Under the pieces are notes generated by a model. The model did no database searches, was not told the DNA's origin, and saw only the letters and a program-made list of their open reading frames with translations. A stretch of DNA of 33,623 nucleotides from Spirochaetota bacterium (GTDB lineage: Bacteria; Spirochaetota; Spirochaetia; Treponematales; UBA12059). The position numbers were made by a program, and so were the translations under genes. Below, piece by piece: positions 15,771 through 24,473 of the stretch. Location of the stretch: contig JAHIWG010000106.1 in the NCBI GenBank assembly GCA_018816345.1, positions 1-33,623 of the forward strand. The letters run 5' to 3'. Position 1 is the first letter of the stretch. The number at the start of each line of letters is the position of its first letter.

Positions 15771-15793
15771 GAGCCTGAGCTATGGCTAGGCTC
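15771..15793 (+). terminator. Weak hairpin after TetR gene
   Basis: GAGCCT (15771-15776) pairs with AGGCTC (15788-15793) around an 11-nt loop, 9 bp after the TetR stop. No T-tract follows directly, so this is a weak candidate. Confidence 0.25.
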
Positions 15794-15884
15794 CCGTAGA
15801 CCCGATTATCGTCCCGTTCGAGTCGTTTTTAGTGTATCGTATCATCGACGCGGCATAGCGCTAATTTCTGCGGAGGATACGACA

Positions 15885-17708
15885 TTGAAGCGCCCTTTCC
15901 TTGGCAACGTTCCGGTATTCGTGAAATTCCTGCTCCTAACGGCGGTCTTCCTCGCCGCCTTCGCCGCCACGTATTTAACGGCGGACAAGGGCCTGCGGTC
16001 CCTAGGCGACGCCCTAGAGACCGTCCAGGTCGTGCATATGCGTACCTACCGCGCGGTATCCGATCTCCGTTCCAGGATGGCGAGCTATAACGCGCGGGTC
16101 CTATCGCTCGCGAGCGTCTCGCTATCGGGGGACCCGGACGGGGAGATCGGCTCTAAGCTCTTCTGGCTCCAGGACGCGGAGACGAAATTCATACAGGCCG
16201 TCAACGGGTTCACGGCCGTATCCGAGGACTCGACGATAGCCGCGGAACTCCAGTCCTTCGCGGACGCGGCCTCGCGGGTAGGGGCGGCCGCCAGGGACGA
16301 GCCAGCCGCCGTGAAGTCGTCCTTGAAGGACGTCGTCGCCGCCTACGAGTCCGTGGAGAAGAATCTCGATATACTCGAGGCCATGGAGCGCGGCGACCAG
16401 GACGAGAGCTATCGCGTAGCCTCGGAGGAAAGCGCCTCGATCAGGCGGACCCTGCTGTCTGTCAACGCCGTCGCAGCGATCCTTATTCTCGGCGCCTCGG
16501 CCCTCCTCTCGATCTCGATGACCCGGGCCCTCGCCGCCCTCGTCAAGAGCCTCGGCAACATGGCGCGAGGAGACTGCACCGAGCGCATCGGCGCGATGGG
16601 ATCCGACGAGATCGGCTCCATAGCGGCCGCGGCCAACGAGCTGACAGGCTCGCTGAATACGCTCGTGGGCGCGGTCAAGGAACGGGTACGCAAGCTCAGC
16701 CGCCAGGGCGAGGAGCTCGCGGCGAACATGCACGGTACGAGCAGGTCGGTCGAGGGGATAAACGCGGCGATCGCCTCGTCGCGGGCGGGCCTGGACGAGG
16801 AATCGGCCGCCGTGGAAGCGGTCGCGGCGGCCATAGAGCAGCTGGCGCGCACCGTCGACTCGCTATTCGCCATGATAGGCGACCAGGGCGCGGTCATAGG
16901 GCGATCGTCGTCGCTCGTAGAGGATATGATAGCCAGCGTGCGCGAGGTCGCCTCGGACGCCGACTCCGCCGGCGAGGCGGCCAAAGCCCTCCTGTCGACC
17001 TCCGGAGAGGGCTCGAAGGCCCTCGGCGACATGGACTCGGCCGTATCGGAGATATCCCGTTACTCGGAAGGCCTCGCCGCGGCCGCGGCGACCATAAACG
17101 ACGTCGCCGAGCGCACTAACCTGCTGGCGATGAACGCCGCGATAGAGGCCGCCCACGCCGGGGCTTCCGGCAGGGGCTTCGCGGTGGTAGCCGACGAGAT
17201 ACGGAAGCTCGCCGAGCGCAGCGCCTCTCAGGCTACCGAGATATCCGCGGACCTCGCGAAGGTCGGCGCCTCTATCGCCAAGGTCAAGGCCTCTACGAGC
17301 GCCGTTACGGGAACCTTCGGGAAGGTATTGGCCGACGCCGCGGACGTAGGCCGCCTCGTCGCCGACATACGCGAGACGACAGCGGAGCAGAGCGCCGGGG
17401 GCTCGCAGGTCCTCGACGGGCTGACCCGGCTCGTGGCCATTACTAAGCAGGTCACCGAAGGCGCCAAGGAGATGACAGCGGGCAACGGGCAGATCCTGGA
17501 GCAGGTCTCGACGCTCAAGTCGGTGGCCGACAAGGCGGTCGCCGCCAACGACGAGATAATCCGCGGCACGACCTCCATCGCGCGCGCGGTGGAGTCTACC
17601 TCGGACCTAGCCGAGCAGAACGAGCGATTGATCCTCGAGGTCCTGAACGGCGTCAACGCGTTCAAGATAGACTCGTGCTCGGACGATGAAGGCATAGAGG
17701 AGATATAA
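15885..17708 (+). CDS. Methyl-accepting chemotaxis protein
   Basis: This 607-residue receptor has a first membrane segment at about 13-30. A periplasmic helical domain of about 160 residues follows, which looks like a four-helix bundle. A second membrane segment is near 188-210, then HAMP (to about 265) and a long signalling coiled coil. The hairpin tip starts at A408: [19 protein letters not shown], then [16 protein letters not shown]. Glu/Gln-rich heptads on both arms could be methylated. It signals through CheW-CheA to flagella, none of which are encoded here. No CheR-docking pentapeptide is present at the C-terminus. It begins with TTG behind GGAGG (8 nt). It follows the TetR gene by 123 bp. 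Confidence 0.95.
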   Translation: MKRPFLGNVPVFVKFLLLTAVFLAAFAATYLTADKGLRSLGDALETVQVVHMRTYRAVSDLRSRMASYNARVLSLASVSLSGDPDGEIGSKLFWLQDAETKFIQAVNGFTAVSEDSTIAAELQSFADAASRVGAAARDEPAAVKSSLKDVVAAYESVEKNLDILEAMERGDQDESYRVASEESASIRRTLLSVNAVAAILILGASALLSISMTRALAALVKSLGNMARGDCTERIGAMGSDEIGSIAAAANELTGSLNTLVGAVKERVRKLSRQGEELAANMHGTSRSVEGINAAIASSRAGLDEESAAVEAVAAAIEQLARTVDSLFAMIGDQGAVIGRSSSLVEDMIASVREVASDADSAGEAAKALLSTSGEGSKALGDMDSAVSEISRYSEGLAAAAATINDVAERTNLLAMNAAIEAAHAGASGRGFAVVADEIRKLAERSASQATEISADLAKVGASIAKVKASTSAVTGTFGKVLADAADVGRLVADIRETTAEQSAGGSQVLDGLTRLVAITKQVTEGAKEMTAGNGQILEQVSTLKSVADKAVAANDEIIRGTTSIARAVESTSDLAEQNERLILEVLNGVNAFKIDSCSDDEGIEEI

Positions 17709-17733
17709 TTCGGGCGCGCGGCCCAGCGATAGC

Positions 17734-17772
17734 GGAACGCCTCGTTTTAGCCGCGTTCCCGCCGCGTTCCCG
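17734..17772. repeat. Hairpin and 11-bp tandem duplication after the MCP gene
   Basis: GGAACGC (17734-17740) pairs with GCGTTCC (17753-17759) around a 12-nt loop. CCGCGTTCCCG occurs twice in tandem (17751-17761 and 17762-17772). The first copy supplies the right arm of the hairpin, so duplication may have altered a terminator. Confidence 0.5.
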
Positions 17773-17817
17773 CCGTCCCGCCGGGCCATGCTTCCCCGAA
17801 ACGACGATGGAGGGAAC

Positions 17818-20094
17818 ATGCCATTACTATTGCTCATAGCGGCCCTGGCGGCCGCTCCCCTAGCCGCCTCGGCGGAGGGATCGAAGGTTATCGTCCTCGA
17901 TTCCGGCTCGGGCGCTACCGTATCGATCGATCCTGATAGCCTAGAAGTCTACCGCCTTAGCTCCGGATCTGAACCGCGGCTCGTAGCGCCCGGGCTATCG
18001 CGGGACGCTGCCATGGCGACGCTAGGAGGCTCCGTCAGGGCGCGGAAGACGGGGCCCGGCTCCGCGACGCTCATCTACCCGGGCAAGGCCCTCGAGCTGA
18101 GCGTCGCCGCCTCGGGCGACGACATAGTCTTCAGGTTCGCCGCGAGCGCCCCGCTCGTCCTGGGCTGGCCATCCCAGGCCCTCTCGGGCGCGGACGGGCT
18201 CGTCTGGCCGATGGCCGACGGCAGGTTCATACCGACGGACGACTCCGCCTGGATGGACGATCTCGTCGGAGAAGGCGAGCGCGACCTAGGCCAAGGGCTC
18301 CCCGTTTGGGGCTGGACGGACGCGCGGGGCACCGTAGCCTGGGCGACCGACACTCCGTACCGCTCCGTCCTGACAGTATCGCGAGGGGCTTCGGCGGGGA
18401 CCGCAGGAAGCGCAAGTGCATCAAGAGCGGCGGTAGACGGACAGGCGGGGAGAGTCTCGCAGCAGCATTCCTTCCTATGCCGATTCGGGCCGGAGGACTA
18501 CGTCGTCGCGGCTCGGCTATCCGATAGGATAGAGCCCCTGTTACCGGCCTTCCTCCTACGCGACAGGCTCGCCGCGACGGGAAGGTTGCCTACGCTCGCG
18601 GCCAAGTTACCGCCGACCGCCCGCGATCGCCTGCCAGGCGCGCTCCACGCCTATCTGTGGGGCGACGCTATGATTTCAGCCCGCGACATCAAGCAGTCCG
18701 CCTTCCGGCGCCTAGCGTTGAGGATATCGGACGGCTCGGCGCTCGGCGCGCGGGTCCTCTCGGCGATGGACGGCGAGAGCCGCGCCGCCGTGGCCGCCTT
18801 CGTCGCCGACGAATGGGCCGGAGCCTACGCCAAGGCCCAGCTCGCCCGCGGCCTGGACGCCGCGATAGCCGCCATAGGGGCCGAGGCCGTCTACGCGGGG
18901 TATCGCGATTGCCTGAGCCCGCCCGGCTCGTGGGGCGAGGGGATATCGGCCGCGGCTATTAGGGAATTAAGGGCGCTCGGCATAGACAGAGCCAGGCTGA
19001 CCGTGCCGGGCATGCCGCCGGCCGGGACCGAGGCTCGTTACGCCGAGGCGTCGCGGGCCGCGGAGGCCTCGGGATACCTGTTCGGCGTATACGACTCGTA
19101 CCATAGCGTCCATCCGGCCTCGATATGGGGCACCGACGATAGCTGGGAGACGGCCCGCTTCACGCAGGAGCTCTACGAGAACGGGGCTATCATGAGAGCC
19201 GACGGCTCGTATTACTCCGGCTTCAAGGGCAGGGGCAGGCTCCTAAGCCCCCTGGCCGCCGGGCCCTACTTCGAGGAGCGCGTCGCGCGGAACCTGGCAG
19301 CATTGTCAATGTCGGCGTACTTCATGGACTGCGACGGCGCCGGAGAGATCTACGAGGACTACGATCCTCGCCGACCGGCCTCGTCGGAGGCCATGGCCGC
19401 GGCCAGGAGGGAGAGGCTCGCGCGGCTCTCGGCCGAAAGGGGCCTCGTGGTAGGCACCGAGGGAGGCGACGCGTCGATAGTCACGGCGGCTCACGTCTCC
19501 GAGGGCCTGTTCGGGCCGGCCTTCTATTGGGAAGAGCCCGAGTACAAGGACCGCTCGTCGCCGTACTTCATGGGCGGCTACTGGCCCCCGTCGGCCCCCG
19601 CGATACAGTTCAAGCCTATGCGCCTCAAGGAGCGCTCTATGCGCCGGTACTTCGACCCCGCGACCCGCGTGCCGCTTTTCCAGGCCGCCCTCCGCGAATC
19701 GGTCGTCATCGCGAACCACTGGGGCGCGGACCCGCTTAAATTCGCGGGCATGGAAAACGCGGCCGAGCTATTCCAGGCCCTATACCTCTCGTCGCCCCTC
19801 TACAACCTAAACCGCGACAGGATAGCCTCGGACGGGAAGCGCATCGCGGCCTACTACGCCTTCGCCTCTCCGCTGGAACGAGAGTTCACCGGGGCGAAGC
19901 TCGAGTCGTTCGAGCGGCTGTCCCCCGACGGGTTGGCGCAGTCTACGAGCTTCGCGGGCGGACTGCGCATGGTAGCCAACTTCTCCGGGAAGGCCTTCTC
20001 GTACCGGGGGACGATCGTCCCGGCCGGGAGCGTAGCCGCTCTGCTGCCCGACGGCTCGTCGAGGGTTCATACTCCCGGGGCGCCAAGGCCCTAG
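17818..20094 (+). CDS. Secreted glycoside hydrolase-like protein (GH101/GH129-like, tentative)
   Basis: This 758-residue protein begins with a signal peptide (MPLLLLIAALAAAPLAASA). The start at 17818 has GGAGGG 4 nt upstream; an in-frame ATG at 17788 would disrupt the signal. The N-terminal ~250 residues look beta-rich (LVWPMADGRFIPTDD, GLPVWGWTD). The middle looks like a TIM barrel: AIRELRALGIDRARL, GYLFGVYDSYHS, then YFMDCDGAGEIYEDYDP (D504, D506, E510), and LVVGTEGGDAS. A beta-sandwich C-terminus follows. The fold order and the barrel-end FMDCDGAGE segment recall the GH101/GH129 alpha-N-acetylgalactosaminidase group and the related PF11308 and DUF5696 proteins. D504 as nucleophile is inference. 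It is convergent with the muropeptide operon. Confidence 0.6.
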   Translation: MPLLLLIAALAAAPLAASAEGSKVIVLDSGSGATVSIDPDSLEVYRLSSGSEPRLVAPGLSRDAAMATLGGSVRARKTGPGSATLIYPGKALELSVAASGDDIVFRFAASAPLVLGWPSQALSGADGLVWPMADGRFIPTDDSAWMDDLVGEGERDLGQGLPVWGWTDARGTVAWATDTPYRSVLTVSRGASAGTAGSASASRAAVDGQAGRVSQQHSFLCRFGPEDYVVAARLSDRIEPLLPAFLLRDRLAATGRLPTLAAKLPPTARDRLPGALHAYLWGDAMISARDIKQSAFRRLALRISDGSALGARVLSAMDGESRAAVAAFVADEWAGAYAKAQLARGLDAAIAAIGAEAVYAGYRDCLSPPGSWGEGISAAAIRELRALGIDRARLTVPGMPPAGTEARYAEASRAAEASGYLFGVYDSYHSVHPASIWGTDDSWETARFTQELYENGAIMRADGSYYSGFKGRGRLLSPLAAGPYFEERVARNLAALSMSAYFMDCDGAGEIYEDYDPRRPASSEAMAAARRERLARLSAERGLVVGTEGGDASIVTAAHVSEGLFGPAFYWEEPEYKDRSSPYFMGGYWPPSAPAIQFKPMRLKERSMRRYFDPATRVPLFQAALRESVVIANHWGADPLKFAGMENAAELFQALYLSSPLYNLNRDRIASDGKRIAAYYAFASPLEREFTGAKLESFERLSPDGLAQSTSFAGGLRMVANFSGKAFSYRGTIVPAGSVAALLPDGSSRVHTPGAPRP

Positions 20095-20111
20095 CTCCCC
20101 CTAGAGCTATA

Positions 20112-20140
20112 GCGACCCGGCCATTAGGCGACCGGGTCGC
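20112..20140. terminator. Bidirectional hairpin between convergent genes
   Basis: GCGACCCGG (20112-20120) pairs perfectly with CCGGGTCGC (20132-20140) around an 11-nt loop, between the glycosidase-like gene and the end of the minus-strand operon. A near copy of the left arm with its flank, GCTATAACGACCCGG (20155-20169), differs at one base from 20106-20120 and overlaps the end of the hydrolase gene. Confidence 0.5.
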
Positions 20141-20155
20141 CGTAGCGGCGCGGCG

Positions 20156-21364
20156 CTATAACGACCCGGCGACCGCGCCGTGCAGGGCCTTGCGGAACGC
20201 GACGATGAGCTCGGCCGTCTGGGCGCGCCCGCGGTAGACCCGGTTGGTCAGGCTGACGACGGCTACTCGCGGCCGGCCGGCGGTCGCGGGCGCGGCCCAC
20301 GCGCAGGTTCCGGTGAAGCCGGTATGGCCGTACGAGTCCGCCGGCCAGGCGGGGGTATCGCAGGTCTCCCCGTCGTGGAGCTGTATGCCGAGGCCCCGCC
20401 TGCGCCCGAGGCCGTCCGTGGCGCAGGCGCGGGCCGCGGCGACGGTCTCGGGCTTGAGCAGGCCGCCGCCCGTTTCCCAGACCCCGAACAGGGCCTCCGC
20501 CCCGGCCAGGTTCGCGAAGAGGCCGGCGTTGCCCCCGTCGCCTCCCATGCAGTACGAGCTCTCGTCGTGGACCTCGCCGCGGACCCGACGGCCGCGCCAC
20601 GCGCACTCCTCCGTCGGGACGCAGAGCCCTTCCAGGCCGGGCGAGGGCCGGAACGTCGCCACGGCGCGCGGCGCGCCCGGGACGACGGGCGTAGCGACCG
20701 CGGCCGCGCCCCCGATTTTCGGGACGCGGGGGTCGGGGCCGTCCGAGCCCGCCGGGGACGCTCCGTCTGATAGCCCGAGCGGCTCGGCGACCTGCCGCCT
20801 GAACAGCTCCGACAGCCTGGCCCCGCCGAGTCGCTCGAGCGCGACGCCTAGAAGCAGGAATCCCGTGCACGAGTACGCCACGCCGTAGCCCGGCGGGCCG
20901 TCGGGCTCGATAGCGAGGAGCCTCCTTACCGCCTCGTCGCGGTCTACGCTAGCCGCGTCGGGGAAAAAACGCTGAAGCTCCGGAATAGGAGGAAGGCCCG
21001 CGCTATGCGCCATCACCTCGCGGACCGTCGCCCCGAGCGAGGAGCAGGCGGCGTCCGGCAGGTAGCGGGACAGGGGCGCGTCGAGCGCCAGGGCGCCCGC
21101 CTCCACGGCGCGTAACGCCACGAGGCTCGTGGCCAGGGGTTTCGAAAGGCTCGCCAGGTCGAATATCCAGGACTCGGGCGCGCCGCCCGGGACGCCCGGG
21201 ACGCCCGGGACGGCCGGAGTACCCTGGCCGGGATCGGAACTCGGGCAAGCGGCGTAGACGAAGGACGGTGGCTCCTCGCCCGAGCGCGCGGACACGACCG
21301 CGCAGGGGAAGGTTCCGGCGGAATACGCCGCGTCGACGGCGGCCCGTAAGGCGTCTGTTATCAT
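20156..21364 (-). CDS. Serine hydrolase, beta-lactamase fold (AmiE-like), last gene of salvage operon
   Basis: This 402-residue protein is a class C beta-lactamase-fold hydrolase. It has the SxxK motif SLSK and the KTG-equivalent HTGFTGT. The YxN position reads YSC, where YSN or YSD is usual. ATG 21364 is preferred because GGAGA on the minus strand (21373-21369) is well placed and the gap to the NamZ stop is 10 nt. There is no signal peptide. In Bacillus the NamZ gene neighbours AmiE, a hydrolase of this fold that cleaves MurNAc from L-Ala; this context supports the same role here. A Pro-Gly-Val run near residue 55 comes from a 9-bp triplication (21184-21210). The Cys in place of Asn/Asp may lower or alter activity. 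Confidence 0.87.
   Translation of the reverse strand: MITDALRAAVDAAYSAGTFPCAVVSARSGEEPPSFVYAACPSSDPGQGTPAVPGVPGVPGGAPESWIFDLASLSKPLATSLVALRAVEAGALALDAPLSRYLPDAACSSLGATVREVMAHSAGLPPIPELQRFFPDAASVDRDEAVRRLLAIEPDGPPGYGVAYSCTGFLLLGVALERLGGARLSELFRRQVAEPLGLSDGASPAGSDGPDPRVPKIGGAAAVATPVVPGAPRAVATFRPSPGLEGLCVPTEECAWRGRRVRGEVHDESSYCMGGDGGNAGLFANLAGAEALFGVWETGGGLLKPETVAAARACATDGLGRRRGLGIQLHDGETCDTPAWPADSYGHTGFTGTCAWAAPATAGRPRVAVVSLTNRVYRGRAQTAELIVAFRKALHGAVAGSL
21184..21210. repeat. 9-bp in-frame triplication inside the serine hydrolase gene
   Basis: CGCCCGGGA is present three times in a row (21184-21192, 21193-21201, 21202-21210). It encodes a PGVPGVPGG linker before the SLSK motif. Because the unit is 9 bp, copy-number changes would keep the frame. 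Confidence 0.75.
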
Positions 21365-21374
21365 TGAATCTCCA

Positions 21375-22526
21375 TTATCCATAGATACGGTAAGGAACCA
21401 GGCGAGACTCGAAGGCCTCGCGGCCCTCCGACGCGAAGGCGAGGCACTCCGCTAAAGGAGCCCCGCCGTCTATCATAAGGCGCAGGCCGGGGCCGCCCGC
21501 GAGCTTGTCGAAGAACGGGGCGCCGCCTTCCCAGTCGGCCTTCCAGCTGAAATCGGAGGGCCAGAGCCGCCGCGCCGCGCGCACGGCCGCGACGCCGGTA
21601 TCGAGCGAGCGGAAGGCGGCAGGGTCGACTACGTGCACGAGGACGCCGCCGCAGTCCAGGCCCGCGTGCTTGGAGCTCGTAGGCCTGAACGGGAACGACG
21701 AGAAGGCGACGCCGGGCAAGGCCAGCGAGGCGAGCTCGTCGCGCAGGCGATCGCCGTCTACCCACGGCGCCCCGAACACCTCGAAGGGACGGGCGGTGCC
21801 GCGGCCCTCTGACAGCCCCGTGCCCTCGAAGAGGCAGGTCCCCGGATAGGCGAGGGCGCAGGAGGGCGAAGGCAGATTAGGCGACGGCGGATGCCAGGGC
21901 AGGCCGGTCTCGGGCCAGTACATGTCCCGGCGCCAGCCTTCCATCGCGACGACCTCCAGCTCCGCGTCCGGGAAGAACTCGCCGCGCAGGTACAGGGCGA
22001 ATTCGCCCGCGGTCAGCCCGTGCCGGGGGCACAGCCCGAAGCCGCCCACGAAGCTCGAGGCCTCCGCGGCGATAGGAGAGCCCTCGACGACGGCCCCGCC
22101 TATGGGGTTGGGCCTATCGAGGACTATGACGGGGACGCGGGCCTCAGCGCAGGCCTCGACGAGGCCCGCGAGCGTGTAGATGAAGGTGTAGTAGCGGCAG
22201 CCGACGTCCTGGATATCGAAGACGACGGCGTCGAGCCCGGCCAGCTGGCGCGGCTCGGGCTTCAGCCGCTCCCCGTAGAGCGAGTGCACCGGAATCCCGC
22301 GGAAGCTCGAGTCGCCGACCTCCACGCAGTCCTGGGCCATGCCTAGGAAGCCGTGCTCGGGTCCGAAGAGGGCCGCCGGCCCGAGCCCGGAGCCTTCGAA
22401 GGCGCGCCACGCGGCGCGCCCGTCGGCCAGGATGGCCGACGGGTTGGTCGCCAGGCCGTAGCGGAGGCCTCCCCGCGCTCCGTCGGAGACGAAGCGCGCG
22501 AGTCCCGGTACTATAGTCGATACCAT
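21375..22526 (-). CDS. namZ: Exo-beta-N-acetylmuramidase (NamZ, DUF1343, GH171)
   Basis: This 383-residue protein carries the DUF1343 signature through its length: LATNPSAIL, FGPEHGFLG (E57-H58-G59), FDIQDVGCRYYTFIYT, VLDRPNPIGG, PSPNLPS, LAYPGTCLFEGT then LSEGRGT, and FRPTSSKHAG. The family has been shown in Bacillus (YbbC/NamZ) to release MurNAc from the non-reducing end of peptidoglycan fragments. Bacillus NamZ is secreted; this one has no signal peptide (MVSTIVPGLARF), so I infer action in the cytoplasm on imported fragments. It begins one nucleotide after the stop of the OppF-like ATPase and is 10 nt from the following hydrolase, so it belongs to the transporter operon. Confidence 0.93.
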   Translation of the reverse strand: MVSTIVPGLARFVSDGARGGLRYGLATNPSAILADGRAAWRAFEGSGLGPAALFGPEHGFLGMAQDCVEVGDSSFRGIPVHSLYGERLKPEPRQLAGLDAVVFDIQDVGCRYYTFIYTLAGLVEACAEARVPVIVLDRPNPIGGAVVEGSPIAAEASSFVGGFGLCPRHGLTAGEFALYLRGEFFPDAELEVVAMEGWRRDMYWPETGLPWHPPSPNLPSPSCALAYPGTCLFEGTGLSEGRGTARPFEVFGAPWVDGDRLRDELASLALPGVAFSSFPFRPTSSKHAGLDCGGVLVHVVDPAAFRSLDTGVAAVRAARRLWPSDFSWKADWEGGAPFFDKLAGGPGLRLMIDGGAPLAECLAFASEGREAFESRLVPYRIYG

Positions 22527-22527
22527 G

Positions 22528-23499
22528 CTAGGGAAGGACGCACCTGACCCTGCGGCCTCCGCCGAGGTCCCGCAGCTCGGGCACGGCCTCCGAGCACAGG
22601 GGCTTGGCGAAGGGGCAGCGGGGATGGAAGCGGCAGCCGGAGGGAGGGTCTATGAGCGACGGTATCTCGCCCTTGGCCTCGAGGCGGGCCCGCGCCGGCC
22701 CGGACTCGGGCGAAGGCGAAGCCGACTTGAGGAGCCGCACGTAGGGATGGAGGGCGTCCGCTATGACCGCCTCGGTCGGGCCTATCTCCATGATCATGCC
22801 GGCGTACATGACCGCTATGGTGCCGCACATGTAGCGCGCCCCGGCCAGGTCGTGGGTGATGTAGAGATAGGAGACGCCCTTCTTCTCCTTGAGGTCCAGC
22901 ATCATGTTCATCACACCCATGCGGATGGACACGTCAAGCATGCTCGTCGGCTCGTCCGCCAGCACGATGCTCGGCTCCACGGCGAAGGTGCGCGCTATGT
23001 TGACGCGCTGCCTCTGCCCGCCCGACAGCTCGTGCGGGAAGCGCCGTAGGTACTCCGCGGCGGGGGACAGGCCCACCTGCTCGAGCGCGTCGTTGAGCCT
23101 GGCGTCCAGGTCGGCCTTGCCGTTAGCGAGGCCGTGTATCAGGAAGGGCCGCTCAAGGATGCTGCGTATCGTGTGGGTCGGGTTGAGGCTGCCGAAGGGG
23201 TCCTGGAATATCAGCTGGACCTTCTTCTTGTACGCCAGGGACTCCTTGCGGCTACGGAAGGGCCGCGCCGGCTCCCCGTCGACGACGAGGCCGCCGGAGT
23301 CGCGCTCGTACAGCCGGGCTATGACGCTCGCCGTCGTGGTCTTGCCCGAGCCCGACTCGCCGACGAGCGCCATGGATCCGCCCGCCTCGAGGCCGAAGCC
23401 GACGTCGTCCATCGCGTGCACGGCCTTGCCGTAGTTGGCGAGCGATCGCAGGGGGAAGTGCTTGACGACCCCGTCCAGTTCCAACGCCATGGCGCTCAT
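22528..23499 (-). CDS. Peptide-class ABC importer ATPase, OppF/DppF type
   Basis: This 323-residue ATPase has Walker A GESGSGKTT (47-55), Q-loop FQDPFGSLNP, signature LSGGQRQRVNIAR, Walker B IVLADEPTSMLD and H-loop ITHD. The C-terminal Cys-containing extension PPSGCRFHPRCPFA is the oligopeptide-type tail that marks the Opp/Dpp class and can carry an Fe-S cluster. The start ATG 23499 overlaps the OppD stop (ATGA) and follows GGGAGG; a longer frame to 23523 lacks this. It powers import together with the OppD-like ATPase. Confidence 0.95.
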   Translation of the reverse strand: MSAMALELDGVVKHFPLRSLANYGKAVHAMDDVGFGLEAGGSMALVGESGSGKTTTASVIARLYERDSGGLVVDGEPARPFRSRKESLAYKKKVQLIFQDPFGSLNPTHTIRSILERPFLIHGLANGKADLDARLNDALEQVGLSPAAEYLRRFPHELSGGQRQRVNIARTFAVEPSIVLADEPTSMLDVSIRMGVMNMMLDLKEKKGVSYLYITHDLAGARYMCGTIAVMYAGMIMEIGPTEAVIADALHPYVRLLKSASPSPESGPARARLEAKGEIPSLIDPPSGCRFHPRCPFAKPLCSEAVPELRDLGGGRRVRCVLP

Positions 23500-24470
23500 C
23501 GGAGCCTCCCTTCCAGCGCGCACGCGCAGAACCTATCGCCGCCCAGGGGGCGGAGCGCGGGGCTCGGGCCCTCGCGGCACCCCTGCTCCGCGAAGGGGCA
23601 GCGGGCGGAGAAGCGGCAGCCCGGGGGCGGGGCCAGGAGGTCTGGCGCGCTGCCCTCGATGCCGCCCATGCGCACGAGCGGGCCCGTCAGCGACGGGAAC
23701 GAGGCCATGAGGCCCCTCGTATACGGGTGCCTCGGATCGGAGAACAAGGCCCCGGCGGGGCCCCTCTCCACTATCTCTCCCGCGTACATGATGGCCAGCG
23801 CGTCCGATATCTCCACGAGCAGGGACAGGTCGTGGGTTATGAATATTACGGAGAATCCCAGCGAGCTCCGCAGGTCCTCTATCTTCTCTATGATGGAGCG
23901 CTGCACGACGACGTCGAGGGCCGTCGTGGGCTCGTCCATGATCAGGAGGTCCGGCTTGAGTATCAGCGCCATCGCTATCATCACGCGCTGCTTCATGCCG
24001 CCGGACAGCTGGTGAGGGTAGCTCTTGAGCCTGTCGGCGTTGATGTCGACGAGGGAGAGCATCTCGGCGGCCAGCTCCTGGGCCTCCGCGGCGCTGGCCT
24101 TCCTGTGGGCGTGGACCGCGTCCGTCAGCTGCTCGCCAATGGACAGCACCGGGTTCAGGGCGCTCATCGCCGACTGGAACACCATGGCCATGTCGGTCCA
24201 GCGGTGCGCCTCCACGTCGGCGGCCGGCATCGTCGCGAAATCGCGGTCCTTGAACAGCACCGAGCCCGACTCGATGCGCGCGTTGTCGCGCAAGAGGCGC
24301 ATGATGGCGTACGCCAGCGTGGACTTCCCGCAGCCCGACTCGCCGGCTATGCCCAGGAATTCGCCCCGGCCCAGGGAGAAGGACACGTCGTCCACGGCCC
24401 TCACGAATCCCTTGCGGGTACCGTACCCGGCCTTCAGGTTCCTCACTTCGAGCATCGTCGAGTCCGCCAT
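23496..24470 (-). CDS. Peptide-class ABC importer ATPase, OppD/DppD type
   Basis: This 324-residue ATPase has Walker A GESGCGKST (43-51), Q-loop FQSAMSALNP, signature LSGGMKQRVMIAMAL, Walker B LLIMDEPTTALD and H-loop ITHDLSLL. The OppD/DppD tail PPPGCRFSARCPFAEQGC is present. It begins 3 nt after the OppC-like stop and overlaps the OppF-like start by 4 nt. Together they form the ATPase heterodimer of the importer. Confidence 0.95.
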   Translation of the reverse strand: MADSTMLEVRNLKAGYGTRKGFVRAVDDVSFSLGRGEFLGIAGESGCGKSTLAYAIMRLLRDNARIESGSVLFKDRDFATMPAADVEAHRWTDMAMVFQSAMSALNPVLSIGEQLTDAVHAHRKASAAEAQELAAEMLSLVDINADRLKSYPHQLSGGMKQRVMIAMALILKPDLLIMDEPTTALDVVVQRSIIEKIEDLRSSLGFSVIFITHDLSLLVEISDALAIMYAGEIVERGPAGALFSDPRHPYTRGLMASFPSLTGPLVRMGGIEGSAPDLLAPPPGCRFSARCPFAEQGCREGPSPALRPLGGDRFCACALEGRLR

Positions 24471-24473
24471 ACC

